Origin: Adineta vaga
Taxonomy: Eukaryota; Rotifera
Length of the DNA stretch: 64,000 bases
Direction of reading: 5' to 3'
NCBI GenBank assembly: GCA_021613535.1
Contig: CP075496.1
Span: forward strand, 8,990,001 to 9,054,000
Part shown: positions 46,341 through 58,399 of the stretch, piece by piece
Position numbering within the stretch: the first letter of the stretch is position 1
Layout: every line of letters begins with the position of its first letter
The notes under the pieces: generated by a model
Told to the model about the DNA's origin: nothing
Database searches by the model: none
What the model saw: the letters and a program-made list of their open reading frames with translations, nothing else
Translations under genes and position numbers: made by a program

Positions 46341-47156
46341 TGTATTTAATACTAAAAATTGTCTGTATCGTCGAATACTTCTATTCTTCATAGTAGTATT
46401 TTATATTATATTGAAATGTTTGTTTTTAATTCTGATTTTGAATGCATCATTAAAACTTTCATAAAATCGAACATCTTCAGATATAATTTCGTCTTCAATT
46501 TATGCGATCCACAAACGTGCTTTACTATTAACAAAACGAATTTTTTTCTCTCGAAGAGGATTTTTTTAAGCATTCCAACTACAACTCAAGATCTAATCTA
46601 TCGTCGTTTAATTATGAAAGACAATGAAGATGAAAAGCAAGTATGGTGTATTTATATATGATTTCTTTTCATTGTCAACATTAACTTTTACTGTATTTAT
46701 TCATCGATGATTTTGAATAAATAGAAATCATTCATCAATTCGTTTTTTTTTGTATTTGAGATCATACTTGTCGTTGTAGATATATATTTATATATATATA
46801 TATACTTTAGAATGTAAAATGATCATGATTTTATCATCAATTGCCTTAAAAACCAATCAGGAAGTTATTCTGTTTCAATACAGAACGATCATTTCTCAAC
46901 TATCGATGTCAAAGACATGAGAAGGTCATAGGTTGAATATTTCTTTTCTTTTCTTTTTCATTGCAATGAACATATATCATCACCCTGCAATATACTCTCT
47001 ACTATATCCTTGGAGTAAAATGGTCTACTAAAATATGCTGTTAACGATACATTCATATAATTTCGATTTACAATTTAAGATTTTCATGCAATAAACGATT
47101 CGTTTCGTTTTCTTTGTGCTCAAAATCAAGGTAATCTACATCGAAGATATTAGAGT
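46341..47156. other. Intergenic region
   Basis: About 820 bases between plus-strand genes, with a short TA microsatellite at about 46781-46804. The frame at 46359-46661 lacks an ATG start and a family. Confidence 0.45.
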
Positions 47157-47636
47157 ATGTTTTCATTAATTCATCTTACCATCTTCATTATCATCATTCA
47201 AGTTGTATCCTCACTGAGATGCTATGGATTTGTACGCAGTACTGATAGTAGTCCACCGATAGTAGGTATTCAAGATTCATCTTACCTACCAGATGCATGT
47301 ATGAATCAGACATGTCTTTGCGTTAGTTTTATGTTTCAATGTATCAATAGTAACAATACGTTATGTACTACTCAACAGCTACAAAATCAAAGTTTTGTTT
47401 GGACTTACGCATTAACAGGCATGGGTACCTGTCAACACTTAGTTCAAACTCCAATAATAAAAAATCTAACTTGTTGTTATACAGATTTGTGTAATAATCA
47501 ATCAATAAATGCTATTTTACCGATAACAACTAATATAGTGACGATTTCATTGAATAATGACGCTTCTTTTCTTTCTCTTTCATTATTTATTTTTCTTTTT
47601 GCTCTATATATTATATCTATGTTTCGTTCATATTAA
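47157..47636 (+). CDS. Ly6/uPAR-like three-finger protein, GPI-anchored
   Basis: Single-exon 159-residue protein. A signal peptide (about 1-19) leads straight into LRCYGF, the usual start of a Ly6 domain. Ten cysteines follow, and the domain ends TCCYTDLCNN, the CC-x4-C-N signature of three-finger proteins. A short linker and a hydrophobic C-terminal stretch (FLSLSLFIFLFALYII) fit a GPI-anchor signal. The product should sit on the outer cell surface. Roles in this family include receptor modulation and adhesion; the partner here is unknown. The domain is about 95 residues, within the normal range. The stop is followed at once by an AATAAA sequence. Confidence 0.85.
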   Translation: MFSLIHLTIFIIIIQVVSSLRCYGFVRSTDSSPPIVGIQDSSYLPDACMNQTCLCVSFMFQCINSNNTLCTTQQLQNQSFVWTYALTGMGTCQHLVQTPIIKNLTCCYTDLCNNQSINAILPITTNIVTISLNNDASFLSLSLFIFLFALYIISMFRSY

Positions 47637-47999
47637 TAAAAGAATTTTGAAGAATGAGACAATGTATTTAATATAAGTTATATTTATTTTCGGAGAAAAA
47701 TCGAAATTACAGTCGAGAATTTCTCATTACAAAATGAAGAGTTACTATAAGAAGAAACGTTAGAGAACAGAAAGAATCTACTCTTAGTAAGATAATAAAG
47801 ATGACATGAAAATAAAAGAAAAAAAAGATACAACGTCTTTCCACGCACATGAAATGCTATCTGCAGTAGTTGTTTCTTTTATTTTTCTTGATAGTTGGTA
47901 TATTTCACTAAATATAAGACAACAGAAGGAATATTTTCAACTACGTCATTGACAATCACAATATAACATATACTTAAAATATATTAAACTGAAATTACT
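47637..47999. other. Intergenic region
   Basis: About 360 bases of AT-rich DNA upstream of the HEPN gene, probably its promoter. No element is recognisable. Confidence 0.45.
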
Positions 48000-50900
48000 A
48001 TGACTCATTTGTCAATAGAAGTTCGTAATTATTTTAAATTAGAACTATTACTAGAACGTTCGCATATTATTCTTCGTCAATTATTCAAAAACCGCTATTC
48101 TCTATTCAATAGTAGGAATCTATGGGATGATACAACAACATGTGGCATCAATTACTTGACGAATGTAATCACAAAAAATAAACAAATTAACTTGACACCT
48201 GTACAAAAAACATCCATTTCTAGTGGAAACTCAGATGAATGGGATTTATCAACATTAATTGTTCTTCTACTCTTTACTGATCGTCCAAATACCTTAAACA
48301 CCGCCGAAATACAAATACTTGATAATGAAGATACACTTTTGAAACTGTTACGAGATATTCGAAATAAAATAGCTCATCATGCATCTAAATCAATCGTTGA
48401 TGTGGAATTTAATCAACTGTGGAATGATTTATCATCGATACTCATTGTATTGGGTGAAGATAATAACGAATTAAAAAAATTAAAGGATGATACCTTGCTC
48501 GAGTTAGCTAATGAAACGGTGAATGAAGAAAATGTTGAGAAAGCTCGTCAATTGAACTCTCTCGGTACACAAGCTCATAAAGATGGAAAATTTGTCGATG
48601 CTATTGCATTCTTTACAAAAGCAACTGAATTATCAGATGTTTCACAGCACGATCGTGCTTTTTTCTATTCGAATATGTCTGCAAGTCATCTTGAATTATA
48701 TGAACAATCATTAAGTTCTTCAGGAAGGCTTGAAGTGCAAGATTCAACAGATCATCGATATCGTGCTCTACAGGATGCTAAACAAGCTCGAACTCTTTGG
48801 CCAACATGGTGGAGAGGACAATTTCGTGTTGGTAAAGCATATGCTGTGTTAAACGAACACGAAAAAGCTATTAATTCATACGAGCGAGCTATAGCACTTG
48901 ATCCAGTAAACGCTAACATTCAAAAAGCAATGGATGAGAGTCGACAAATCTATGGTCGACAATCAAGACAGGAACATCTTGATCCAAGACTCAAACCGAG
49001 AACCATGCCTGAACTGTATGATGACTTGCAAGACAACTTCGGTATTAATACTCAAAGTATAAGATCAGCCCATAATATAGTAGAGAAAATAGATCCTGCT
49101 ACAGCTGATGCTACGAAAGGACACAAATATGAACATGGAGATATTAATGTTAAACAAAACTATGAGCAAGCTGCCGCCTATTTCGCTAAAGCAGCAAATC
49201 AGAACAATGCTGAAGGATTGTATAATCTGGCTCGATTAACTGATCGTGGTCTAGGTGTAGAGAAGAATCCTAATCTAGCCCTGAAACTCTTTGAACAAGC
49301 AGCTGCACAACCACCAATGCATCCAAGAGTCAAGGGAGCTCGGAACATTGGAGTAGCTGAAGCTGAACATGCTCTAGGACTTAGATATTATCAAGGTATT
49401 ACTGTGCATAAACATTTGCCTACTGCTGCTTATTGGTATCAGCGTGCTACTGATCATGGTGGTGCCGAATCGGCTAATAATTTAGCAATCATGTACGAAG
49501 ATGGCATTGGTGTCGATAGAAATCTTGAAAAAGCCGAACAATTATTTGAATTATCGTCTAGAAGAGGTGACCCAAATGCCATGTTGAGCTTAGCTAACCT
49601 TCTATTAAATAAGAACGACTTTCAAATGGCAAAAGCTTGGCATGATAGAGCGTGTGAAGCTGGTAATATTCTTGCGCAAACGAAACGGCATGTATTTGAC
49701 AAAACTTTGCAAAATACACAAAAACTAATGGATCAATGTTCACCTGTAATGTTACAAAATATTAATGCAATTAAAAGTATTACTCAATCATTAAAGCAAG
49801 TAAAAAGCATATACAGACAATCTGATAAAACACGAATCTATGATTATGATGTTTTAAACGAACATGCTCTTCGTGGTTCAATAACGGCAAAGAAAATGTG
49901 TACAGCATTGGAACATTTTGGAAGAGCATTATATATTCTTATGCAAAATGAAGTATTGAATGAAAATGAAGAAAATATATTCGTCTATGAGCTAGCACAA
50001 TGCTATCGTATTGAACATATCGTTGCTCAAATACCAGGTATAGAGTTCCAACAAAGAATCGTTAATATCGTCGATCGCGTACTGGATCGTTGTGATAAAA
50101 CATCAAATGTTAACATTTCACAGGTTGATGAAGATGCTCGGTTATGTTATGCTATCTTACATATGGATTCACGTGAATTAGTACTACAATTTCTCAATGT
50201 ATGTAAACAGAAATATCCAAAGTCTGTATTGTTTTATGACTTAAGTGCTGCATTAAATGGCTGGTTAAGTCATTATGAAGCTTCTCTTTACGAAGCTAAT
50301 GCTGGGTTAGCGATAAGTTCGAACAACGAAGAATTATTATATAGTAAAGCTGTTGCATTGCGTTTGCTAGACTCTAGTGCTGACGAAGCAGTCGATGCCT
50401 ATCAAGTATTTCTTGAATATGCACCCAAAGATCATCGTAAAGTACCCGAATCATATTATGCAATGGCTAGCTGTCAGTTTGTACGTCGAAAACAACATCG
50501 TATGACGGATGTCATCAAAGAAATATATCAGAAAGGCGAGGAGGCAGAAAAATTACAATTACCATGTTTTCTACCGTATCAATCGAATTCTAAAATCCTT
50601 CTTAAGCCTTTATTTGATACCCGTCTCCTCATAAATGCACAATCTACGTCGCCTTCGAATCGTAAAGTACGTCTGACAAATCCACACAGAATTGAAGTTA
50701 TTACAGAACATCGTGAATGGGAGAGTAGAATGTCAAGGGAACTGAACAATCCTGCCTATAACCTATTATTCTTCAGTGATAAACCTCGAGTGACACAACA
50801 AACAGCTAAATCATTAATTGGTTTACAATCAATATCATTAAGACAATTAGATCCAAGAAAAGATCATGTGTATACTGGATACGTTCTGTCCATAACCATT

Positions 50901-51290
50901 ATTGATGAAGCTTACTCATGGATTCCATCAATTCATTTAGTGATCGAAGATGAACATTTAAGTTGTGAAAGGTTATTTATTTATGGTTTTTCTGAAGATC
51001 ACGGAGAATATTTAACTAAAGAACTATTCACTATTGGAAGTAAGATGCATATTATTAATCCATATTTACGCATTGGTGCAAACGATATGAAATCTTTGAT
51101 TCGTGTAGACGATTTTTCATCTATTATTATGCAAAATGAAAATGAACGAGTAATAAATATGTGTCGTTGTTGTGGAGAACCAAATGCATTAAATAGTTGT
51201 GGAAGATGTCTAAAAGCACGCTATTGTTCAAAAGACTGTCAAACTCTGGATTGGAAATCATATAAACATAAACTTATTTGTAAAAAATAA
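48000..51290 (+). CDS. HEPN-TPR-Sel1-MYND multidomain protein
   Basis: Single-exon protein of 1,096 residues. Residues about 5-155 form a DZIP3-like HEPN domain with the RNA-cleavage motif in IRNKIAHHAS (R-x4-H near 120-126). TPR units follow at about 180-300 (NSLGTQAHKDGKFVDAIAFF, KAINSYERAIALDP). Sel1-like repeats lie at about 380-560 (AEGLYNLARLTDRGLGVEKN, ANNLAIMYEDGIGVDRN), further TPR-like helices at about 700-820, and a C-terminal MYND zinc finger at about 1054-1092 (CRCCGEPNALNSCGRC, YCSKDCQ, HKLIC). HEPN domains of this kind are often RNases in defence systems; TPR, Sel1 and MYND bind proteins. Cytosolic or nuclear. An RNA-directed immune or signalling role is inference. Confidence 0.87.
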   Translation: MTHLSIEVRNYFKLELLLERSHIILRQLFKNRYSLFNSRNLWDDTTTCGINYLTNVITKNKQINLTPVQKTSISSGNSDEWDLSTLIVLLLFTDRPNTLNTAEIQILDNEDTLLKLLRDIRNKIAHHASKSIVDVEFNQLWNDLSSILIVLGEDNNELKKLKDDTLLELANETVNEENVEKARQLNSLGTQAHKDGKFVDAIAFFTKATELSDVSQHDRAFFYSNMSASHLELYEQSLSSSGRLEVQDSTDHRYRALQDAKQARTLWPTWWRGQFRVGKAYAVLNEHEKAINSYERAIALDPVNANIQKAMDESRQIYGRQSRQEHLDPRLKPRTMPELYDDLQDNFGINTQSIRSAHNIVEKIDPATADATKGHKYEHGDINVKQNYEQAAAYFAKAANQNNAEGLYNLARLTDRGLGVEKNPNLALKLFEQAAAQPPMHPRVKGARNIGVAEAEHALGLRYYQGITVHKHLPTAAYWYQRATDHGGAESANNLAIMYEDGIGVDRNLEKAEQLFELSSRRGDPNAMLSLANLLLNKNDFQMAKAWHDRACEAGNILAQTKRHVFDKTLQNTQKLMDQCSPVMLQNINAIKSITQSLKQVKSIYRQSDKTRIYDYDVLNEHALRGSITAKKMCTALEHFGRALYILMQNEVLNENEENIFVYELAQCYRIEHIVAQIPGIEFQQRIVNIVDRVLDRCDKTSNVNISQVDEDARLCYAILHMDSRELVLQFLNVCKQKYPKSVLFYDLSAALNGWLSHYEASLYEANAGLAISSNNEELLYSKAVALRLLDSSADEAVDAYQVFLEYAPKDHRKVPESYYAMASCQFVRRKQHRMTDVIKEIYQKGEEAEKLQLPCFLPYQSNSKILLKPLFDTRLLINAQSTSPSNRKVRLTNPHRIEVITEHREWESRMSRELNNPAYNLLFFSDKPRVTQQTAKSLIGLQSISLRQLDPRKDHVYTGYVLSITIIDEAYSWIPSIHLVIEDEHLSCERLFIYGFSEDHGEYLTKELFTIGSKMHIINPYLRIGANDMKSLIRVDDFSSIIMQNENERVINMCRCCGEPNALNSCGRCLKARYCSKDCQTLDWKSYKHKLICKK

Positions 51291-52023
51291 GAAAAATACA
51301 AACTTTAACTATAACCATATCATTAATTATTGGAGAGATTTTTTTTAATGAAATATTCTTAAATATACTTTGGTATTCAACAATCCTCTATTTATTTTTA
51401 TGATGAATCTTATAATCATTTTTTTGCAGAATTTGTAAATTAAATGAACGTTTCTTTTATGATTGAACATATTGTGATTTCATAGAATTTATTTTGTACA
51501 TTATCACTGAGAGCATCTTAATAGAAGAATAGTTTATTCCCAAGTACATTAGAACTGAATGTAAGACAAAGAACGACCAAAACACGATTTTCTTTCAAAA
51601 ACAGTGAAGATCGATTGCTAAAATCGCAATAACGACGAATATCGTTATCGCTATATAGAACAGAATTACAGATCTAACGAAAATAAAACAATAAACGAAC
51701 AATATCGCTGTCAGGAAAAATTACTTCCTAAAAATCGTCGAAGTGAATACCGATTATAAGTAAAAGAAAAAAAATATACATATATATTTCTGTAATTCGG
51801 AAATTTACAAAAAATATAACGAATGTTTTTTTCTAAACGATTATTTTATTAAAAAAATACAGATAAAAAACAATCACTGGGTTTATTTAGCTAGATTAAA
51901 AATGAGAATGTTGTTTCAATTGATATTCTTGAATAAATGATTTTAATGTCACATATCTGTATATTATTTTCATCAGAGAAAAGTAAATGAAAATTTTATT
52001 CGTATATAAAATGTTGCATTCAT
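51291..52023. other. Intergenic region between convergent genes
   Basis: About 730 bases that take in both 3' ends. An open stretch at 51896-52052 is the untranslated end of the phospholipase D transcript, not a gene. Confidence 0.5.
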
Positions 52024-55000
52024 TTACGTCCATAAAGACATCGGTGCAATACCTATGTGAAGACAATAGAATTGTAAAACATTTGAATATATAAGAAACG
52101 AACCTTCTGATGTATTCCATTTCGGTTTAATTACATCATCAGCGAGAAAATCAATTGGAAATTCCACAATGAAACCTTGAATTTGTTTGCATTTATCATG
52201 TGCCTATAAAAAAAGAACTTTTGATATGAGAAAATTAATGCAATATAATTACTGTATATGGATCTGTTTCTTTTAATTTTGAACGCTTATTGTACGCTTC
52301 AATATCAGCAAAACGTCGTATTTGATTCGTAGGTACTGCATTGAAAACTTCTTCATAGACTTCTGTATTATGTTTTGCTATCCGACGAAAATATTCGTAT
52401 AATTCATCTGAACATGGATCATCGATGTTGATCTTATCTTCATCTTGAATACCCAAAATTTGTCTTAAAAAAGCAAAAACTCAAATGATGATACGAAAAC
52501 AAAAGTTGAATACCTGAATAGTTTCTTTCGCCAAGTTGAACAAAACACTCCGACTTGTTCCAATTGTCCATTTAAATGTGAATCAATCATTTCGATATCA
52601 TTCACGACTAAACAAATTTCTGAGTCTCGAGTTCCTTGAAAAGAACGGTCATTAATATTTGCCGATCCACAAATACACATTCTATCATCAGCAATCAACA
52701 ATTTCGAATGTACATAGATAATCTCGGTAATCTACAATCAAAACATTATTCAATCAAATTTCAAAACTTTACAACACTTACTAAACTACCCATTAATATA
52801 TCCCAATTTCTCATACCATAAAATGTCACATATTCTTCTGGATTAGTGATACCTATAATTATATTCAGATAAATGAGTATATTATTGCGTCGCCAACTTA
52901 CCATATTGTTTTAATCGTTGATAGAGTGATTGTTCACCTTTATTAATCGATCTCATGATATAATAAAGTTCTGCTTGAACAGCATTACTATTAGCAAAAC
53001 CAGGTAATAAGGGTAAAACAATAAATATTCGAAATTTTTCTCTATTTGTATGTGCACGAACGATACGTTGATAGAGTGCATCACCGATGTCGTTTTTAAT
53101 TGTATCCTCTTCAGCAATAGTAACAAAAAATTGATTCTATATAATTGTTGTTTTACAAATAAATCAAGATGAAAATGATCTTTAAGAAAGAAAAACATAC
53201 TTCAATATAAATATAATGTTGAGCATTCTCAATCATATGAATATAAGCATCATGAATTGAGCGTTCGACTGATTCTATTCCACATGACCAATATGAAGCT
53301 GAACGAACACATTGTGCATCGATACGAATTGGAGAACGATCATTCGGAAGAATATCGTGGAAAATAGATGGATCGGATAATTCTGGATCGTTGTATGTTT
53401 TTGGAAGAAGATAAGGATATGAATCATTAAAACGAAATTTATCTGCCTAGAAATATTTCTAAACAACCATTTCAATTTAATAATCAAACAAAACTACTTT
53501 ATGGATATTCCATCGTTGAATAAAATGTCTTGCACAATCTCTTGCTGCTTCGCCTAAAACAACCAATGCTTCATCATGCCATGGCATTCGTGGTGAAAGT
53601 TTTCGATCGATATAATCTATCAATATTAATCAGATGTAAACATTGATTCAAAAGAAAACTATAAAGAAAACCTTCATCGTATTTCTCGACAAATTCAAAG
53701 TCTTTCTGATAATAATTTGAATAATCTTTGCCGATAAAGAAACGACAGTCACTATCTGCAACAGGTGTAATACCAACAATTGCTTGTGGTTGGTCGTCGG
53801 ATACTTCGTCATTTGGTTCTTCATCTGATGAATTCTCGTCATCATCAGTATCATTCATTTGCTTTCTCTATCAAAACGAATCGACATACCAATTCAAAGA
53901 ACATTCAATAGGAAATACTTTGAAAAAATCTTGCCATATACTTTTACGTCGATGTTTTCGTTCATGTTCAGAATTTGTAGGATCACTTAATAATTCAGAT
54001 ATCTATGAAAAAATGTATTTTTAGTCTATTGTTTGTTTTCATATTCTTACTAGATTATTATCTGATGAATTTTCTGCCATTTCTCCAGTGGTATCAACAG
54101 CAGCTTCATCTTTTTGTGATTCTTCTTCAGGTTGTTCAGCTAATTGTTCTGGAGGTTTCAATTCTGTTATATTTTCACCACTCAAATCCACCAATCTATC
54201 CTCAAATAAAAAGAAAAATTTGATTTTCATCTAAACATTAAGAAAAAACTGAATAGCTATTTGTATGACTAACCGATAATCATCCGTATCCCATCGTCCC
54301 CAACAAAGATCAATACCTCCAATAAAAGCTAATCGTTGATCAATCACTACTGTTTTTTCATGATGTGAAAAGAGAAATGACGATTCTGTTCCAGGTAATA
54401 TTCGATGATCAGGATGTCGAATAACCTTCAATCTATAGAATTAGATTAATCAAGACATTTATTCATATGAACTACTTTGATATTTTTCTTCGTTGGACTT
54501 TTTGATATGAGTTTTCTTTTCGTATGTAAACTATTAAGACCAACAACTTTTACTATGTCTTTGAAGATTAATACATAAACACGAATGCCTTCTTCCTAAG
54601 TTTTCTTTTTTCGTATATTAAAAGAAGAAAAAATGCTTGAATAAAAACTTACCGCTCGCTTTCCAAGAAGATTATCCAAACGCATTGATTTATCTTGAAA
54701 TGGACGAATTAACATTATTTCAGGTGAAAGCCACCAATCACTAATAAAGATTTCTTCACGTGCTGATAATATTGCTTTAGCTAATGCTTCCATATATGAC
54801 TGGCCATTGATAAACCATTGTGCATATTGTTGTTGTCTTTTCGGTGCAAATGAATCGAACCGATGTTTTTGTGTAAACATAGATTTATTCTTTAATTCGA
54901 GTAAACAATCAAACCAACGATTTCGTTCATCCTCTCGTTGACATTTGAGAATCATTTGACGTTGTGAATTTTTTATTCGAATGCCTTTATTTGTTCGTGT

Positions 55001-56134
55001 TTTACGAAAAGTTCGATCAAGAGAAAAACTTTGATCAACAAGCATTGGAAAGCCAATTAGAGCAGAATCCAATGTCATATATACAACATATGAATCTTTA
55101 ATAACAAACCATTTATCTTCATGAAAAACTTTACATGGATCACATAGAAATGGAATACGAATTAGAATTGATCGACCACGATGATCATCATTTGATCGTT
55201 TCGATAGTTTACCTTCTCGAAGACTTTTTCCCAGACTTGGTACAAATGAAAGTGGACTAACTTGAAGAAACATTCTCTAGATTTAGATGATACAAAGTTG
55301 TAAAGACAATATTCGATACGTAATCAAATATTACCATAACAATATGTTCACGAAATCGTGGATGTTGAAGGACTTTATTCAGATAATCTTGTAACATTTT
55401 CTAGAATGATGAAATATAGAAAATCTTATGAGAATAAGACAAAAATTCATACACATCGTTCTTTCAAATTAGATTCATTGATAAATGCGATACGATCATT
55501 TTGAGTGGGAAAACAAGGTTGTTCTTTTTGATGAACAGATGTTCTTGAACTAAAATTTACCTTATGAACCATATTATATATGCAAATTCGCAATTTTACC
55601 TGCGTAGATCACTTCGAGATTTTCTAAATTCTAATTTAACGGAATTTCGAAGAGCATAATGAAGTTCAGCGAATTGTTTATAACGTCTCTGAATTGTCCA
55701 TTCGAATGTAGAACCATAACGAATTGTTATAGTATATCTATGAACAGAAAAGAGAGATTATTTGATGTATTATTTGTGTAAAATAAACTTACAAATAAGG
55801 ATAGAGAAATTCAGTGACAGGACTATATATCCGTTCTGCTTCTAATTTAATAACTTGCACTGTTTCATCACAAGTAAATACTCTATTACATCGTAAATAG
55901 ATTTGTTTTAATGAACATATGTCATCTGAAGTTTCATGAGTATTTTCATCAGGATATGGTAAATATTCAACATGTCTTTCATTGATATTACCTAAAAATA
56001 AAATTCAATCATCGAAATGTTCGATCATAAACTCAATGACACCATTTACTCGCAGTTAATGTCACATCGACTACATCTTCCATAGATCGAACAATACCAT
56101 GAATGCCTTCAGAGGCATGATCTGTTGTATGCAT
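52024..56134 (-). CDS. Phospholipase D (PLD1/2 type)
   Basis: Nineteen exons on the minus strand: the first at 56050-56134, the PX exons at 55453-55991, a 624-bp exon at 54653-55276 and the last at 52024-52052. They join to 1,045 codons with all phases closed. The PX domain (about 85-190) has [10 protein letters not shown], and the PH domain (about 220-330) has [15 protein letters not shown] and [11 protein letters not shown]. The two HKD sites are HHEKTVVID (about 464-471) and VHSKLLIAD (about 867-874), each followed by the family G-G/S block ([20 protein letters not shown]). The protein ends PMSLWT, like the conserved C-terminus of animal PLD1/2. It cleaves phosphatidylcholine to phosphatidic acid on membranes. 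An acidic loop between the HKD sites (about 500-620) is longer and richer in D, E and S than usual. Introns are 48-100 bp. Confidence 0.93.
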
Positions 56135-57153
56135 TGATTGAGTTGTTAATTATCTAACATTGATATTTAGAAACAAATACACTTGAAAATGACAAAGAAT
56201 TAATACTCACAGCAAAACGTAAATGCCGTTCGTTTTTCTTCGTCTTCTTCTTGTTTCTCTATCGTATTTCAGTTAACTACAGTCGTTGTAACCACTCCTT
56301 TTATCATTTATCATCGTTCGGTGTAAGAGAGTAGAAGAAAGAAAGAAAGAAAGAACGAAAAGATTTTTTTCATTCTCTCTCGTAGAGGAAAGATAAAAAC
56401 GTGGGGTAATTCTTTGCTTTTTTTCAACACGTAAAGAAACATAAAAATAGAAATTCATTGACATTTCTTTCATTCATTTGTTGGTTATGTGAAAAAGATG
56501 CATCACAAAAATTTTAATCAAGTCAAACCAATTGTTTTGCAAAAGAATTTTGAAATTTTAATTATATAAAATGTACTATCCATCTTGGTTATGTAACTTT
56601 GTCCTTATTAACCCCGCTGTGTTTGTTATTCATGGATATTTTTATCCTTTTGTTCTTTTCTAAAATCAATTATGTAAATCATTCAACCGATCTATTGTAT
56701 TCGAAGAATATTCAAAAGATTACTCAAAACCGATCAGTTTATATCATTTGCTAGGTGAATATCTTGTTGAGAATGTATAGATTGAGAGAAACATGACGTT
56801 ATATGAGCAGAAGGAGAGTATAATATTTAGTTAATAATACCGAAGAAATCATGACTACTGAAGTATTAATTGACATCTACTAACCAATTACATTTCTCGA
56901 GAGTATTTATTCTATAAAAGGACAAGGATCTTGCATGTGAAACTCGAGTAGTTATAAAATGAGTTAGTCTTAAAGGTATTGAATCTTCTTAATATCGTTT
57001 TTTGCTCTGCGTACTAATTCAGAAATGAGTTTTTTTTAAATCAGGAAGAAAACAGAATATATACTTTTTTCTATGGATTCATTCTATAGTGCTTAATTTT
57101 TCAATAAGAATACTAAGAAGTACAATGGCTCTCTAAATATGATCATTGAATAG
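56135..57153. other. Intergenic region upstream of phospholipase D
   Basis: About 1 kb with a short polypurine/polypyrimidine-rich stretch near 56220-56380 (including GAAA repeats). It should hold the PLD promoter and possibly a non-coding first exon. No gene seen. Confidence 0.45.
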
Positions 57154-57984
57154 TTATGCAAAATGTTCATTCCTATTCATTGCAAATGACATATCAGCAC
57201 GAAAATATTCGTAGATAGCAAGAACTGAACAGGCGGCACTTGTATGCCATAGAGCATGTAATTGAAACCAAGAATGTGGCCAACAAACAATCTTTGATGC
57301 ATCTAAGTGACCTGAAATCACACCCACAACAAGTGATATAGCACCAAGACAAAGCCATTTAATTTGACTTTTCGTTATTGATTTTGATTTCAGATGAAAA
57401 CACTCTGAGATGATAAAGATAATAACTAGTATAGTAGTTAAAATTTTCTCTTCATTGTCATACGATTGTGGATAATAGATATCACTAATAATCCATAACA
57501 GGAAACCAATGATCATAAAGATCATTATAAAGAGATATGTTCTGATGTGACAATGCCGAATCAAACTATAAAAACTAATAAAAGCAATAATAAGCCACAT
57601 TCCAGTAAGATCAAAACGATGTCCAAGTTGACATCGACATGCATGATTCAGCCATGATCCCATAGCATGTGCACAGTTTGCAAATCCATTAATCATCGAT
57701 AGAATAGTATGTTTTGCACGATTTTTTTCCTGACATTCGATAGCTTGTACTAACATGTAGAAACCAACTGCTAGAAAACTGAAGTCAGACAATGAATTAC
57801 TTCGTTCTCTTAATAAACTAGTCGATCTATCAAATTCACAGAATGGTATACCATCTATCCGTTGTTTTGTACTCGATTCGAAATGACGCCATGGTGATTT
57901 ACCAGCTAAATAATAATCAAGTACAATAACGATAACTAGTAAAGTAATAAATAGACACACAAAGCAAGTGCGTACGACGGTCAT
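57154..57984 (-). CDS. Ceramidase-like (CREST superfamily) seven-pass membrane protein
   Basis: Single-exon 276-residue protein with about seven hydrophobic segments. It has the CREST-superfamily pattern of alkaline ceramidases and related hydrolases: CEF near 49-51 with RSNSLSDFSF; HAMGSWLNHACRC (about 108-120) and LGHRFDLTGM (about 122-131), giving the first His and the Asp; and SWFQLHALWHTSAACS (about 242-257) with the paired His residues in the last helices. These His and Asp residues hold the catalytic zinc in the family. It should act on a lipid amide or similar bond within the ER or Golgi membrane. It is unclear whether ceramide is the substrate. Confidence 0.82.
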   Translation of the reverse strand: MTVVRTCFVCLFITLLVIVIVLDYYLAGKSPWRHFESSTKQRIDGIPFCEFDRSTSLLRERSNSLSDFSFLAVGFYMLVQAIECQEKNRAKHTILSMINGFANCAHAMGSWLNHACRCQLGHRFDLTGMWLIIAFISFYSLIRHCHIRTYLFIMIFMIIGFLLWIISDIYYPQSYDNEEKILTTILVIIFIISECFHLKSKSITKSQIKWLCLGAISLVVGVISGHLDASKIVCWPHSWFQLHALWHTSAACSVLAIYEYFRADMSFAMNRNEHFA

Positions 57985-58399
57985 TACAAAACAACGTATG
58001 AAATAAGAATTTCTCTTAAACGAACAAAGATAGATAAGATAACATGCAGTATTCTGTTTAAATATTAGATACCACCGTAGTTATTTGTGATGTATGCATT
58101 GTGATCGGAAGAGACAAAAAGACGAAAAACACACTCCAAAGCACAACAAAGCGCATATATATATATTCTTGATTATGTATACACGACTCAAGAATTATAT
58201 ACAAATAAGTCAGGAATGCCAAGACATTATTTTATCGAGAAAACTTGTCAATAGGAACTTAAAGTTGATTTTATTTTATGCAAATAAAATAAGACGAAGA
58301 AAGCATTTTTATTTTCAAGACAACATTAAAATTGACAACAACAATAATTAAAGAGAAAGATGATGTGTTCCGCTAGTTCACATAATTTTTGTCACTCAG
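57985..58399. other. Intergenic region
   Basis: About 415 bases between two minus-strand genes. The plus-strand open piece at 58094-58351 is low-complexity and not supported as a gene. Confidence 0.45.

Noticed and set aside
51896-52052. Longer C-terminal frame after the phospholipase D gene
   Set aside because: The spliced last exon stops at TAA after PMSLWT, the expected end of animal PLD. The longer frame is untranslated sequence.
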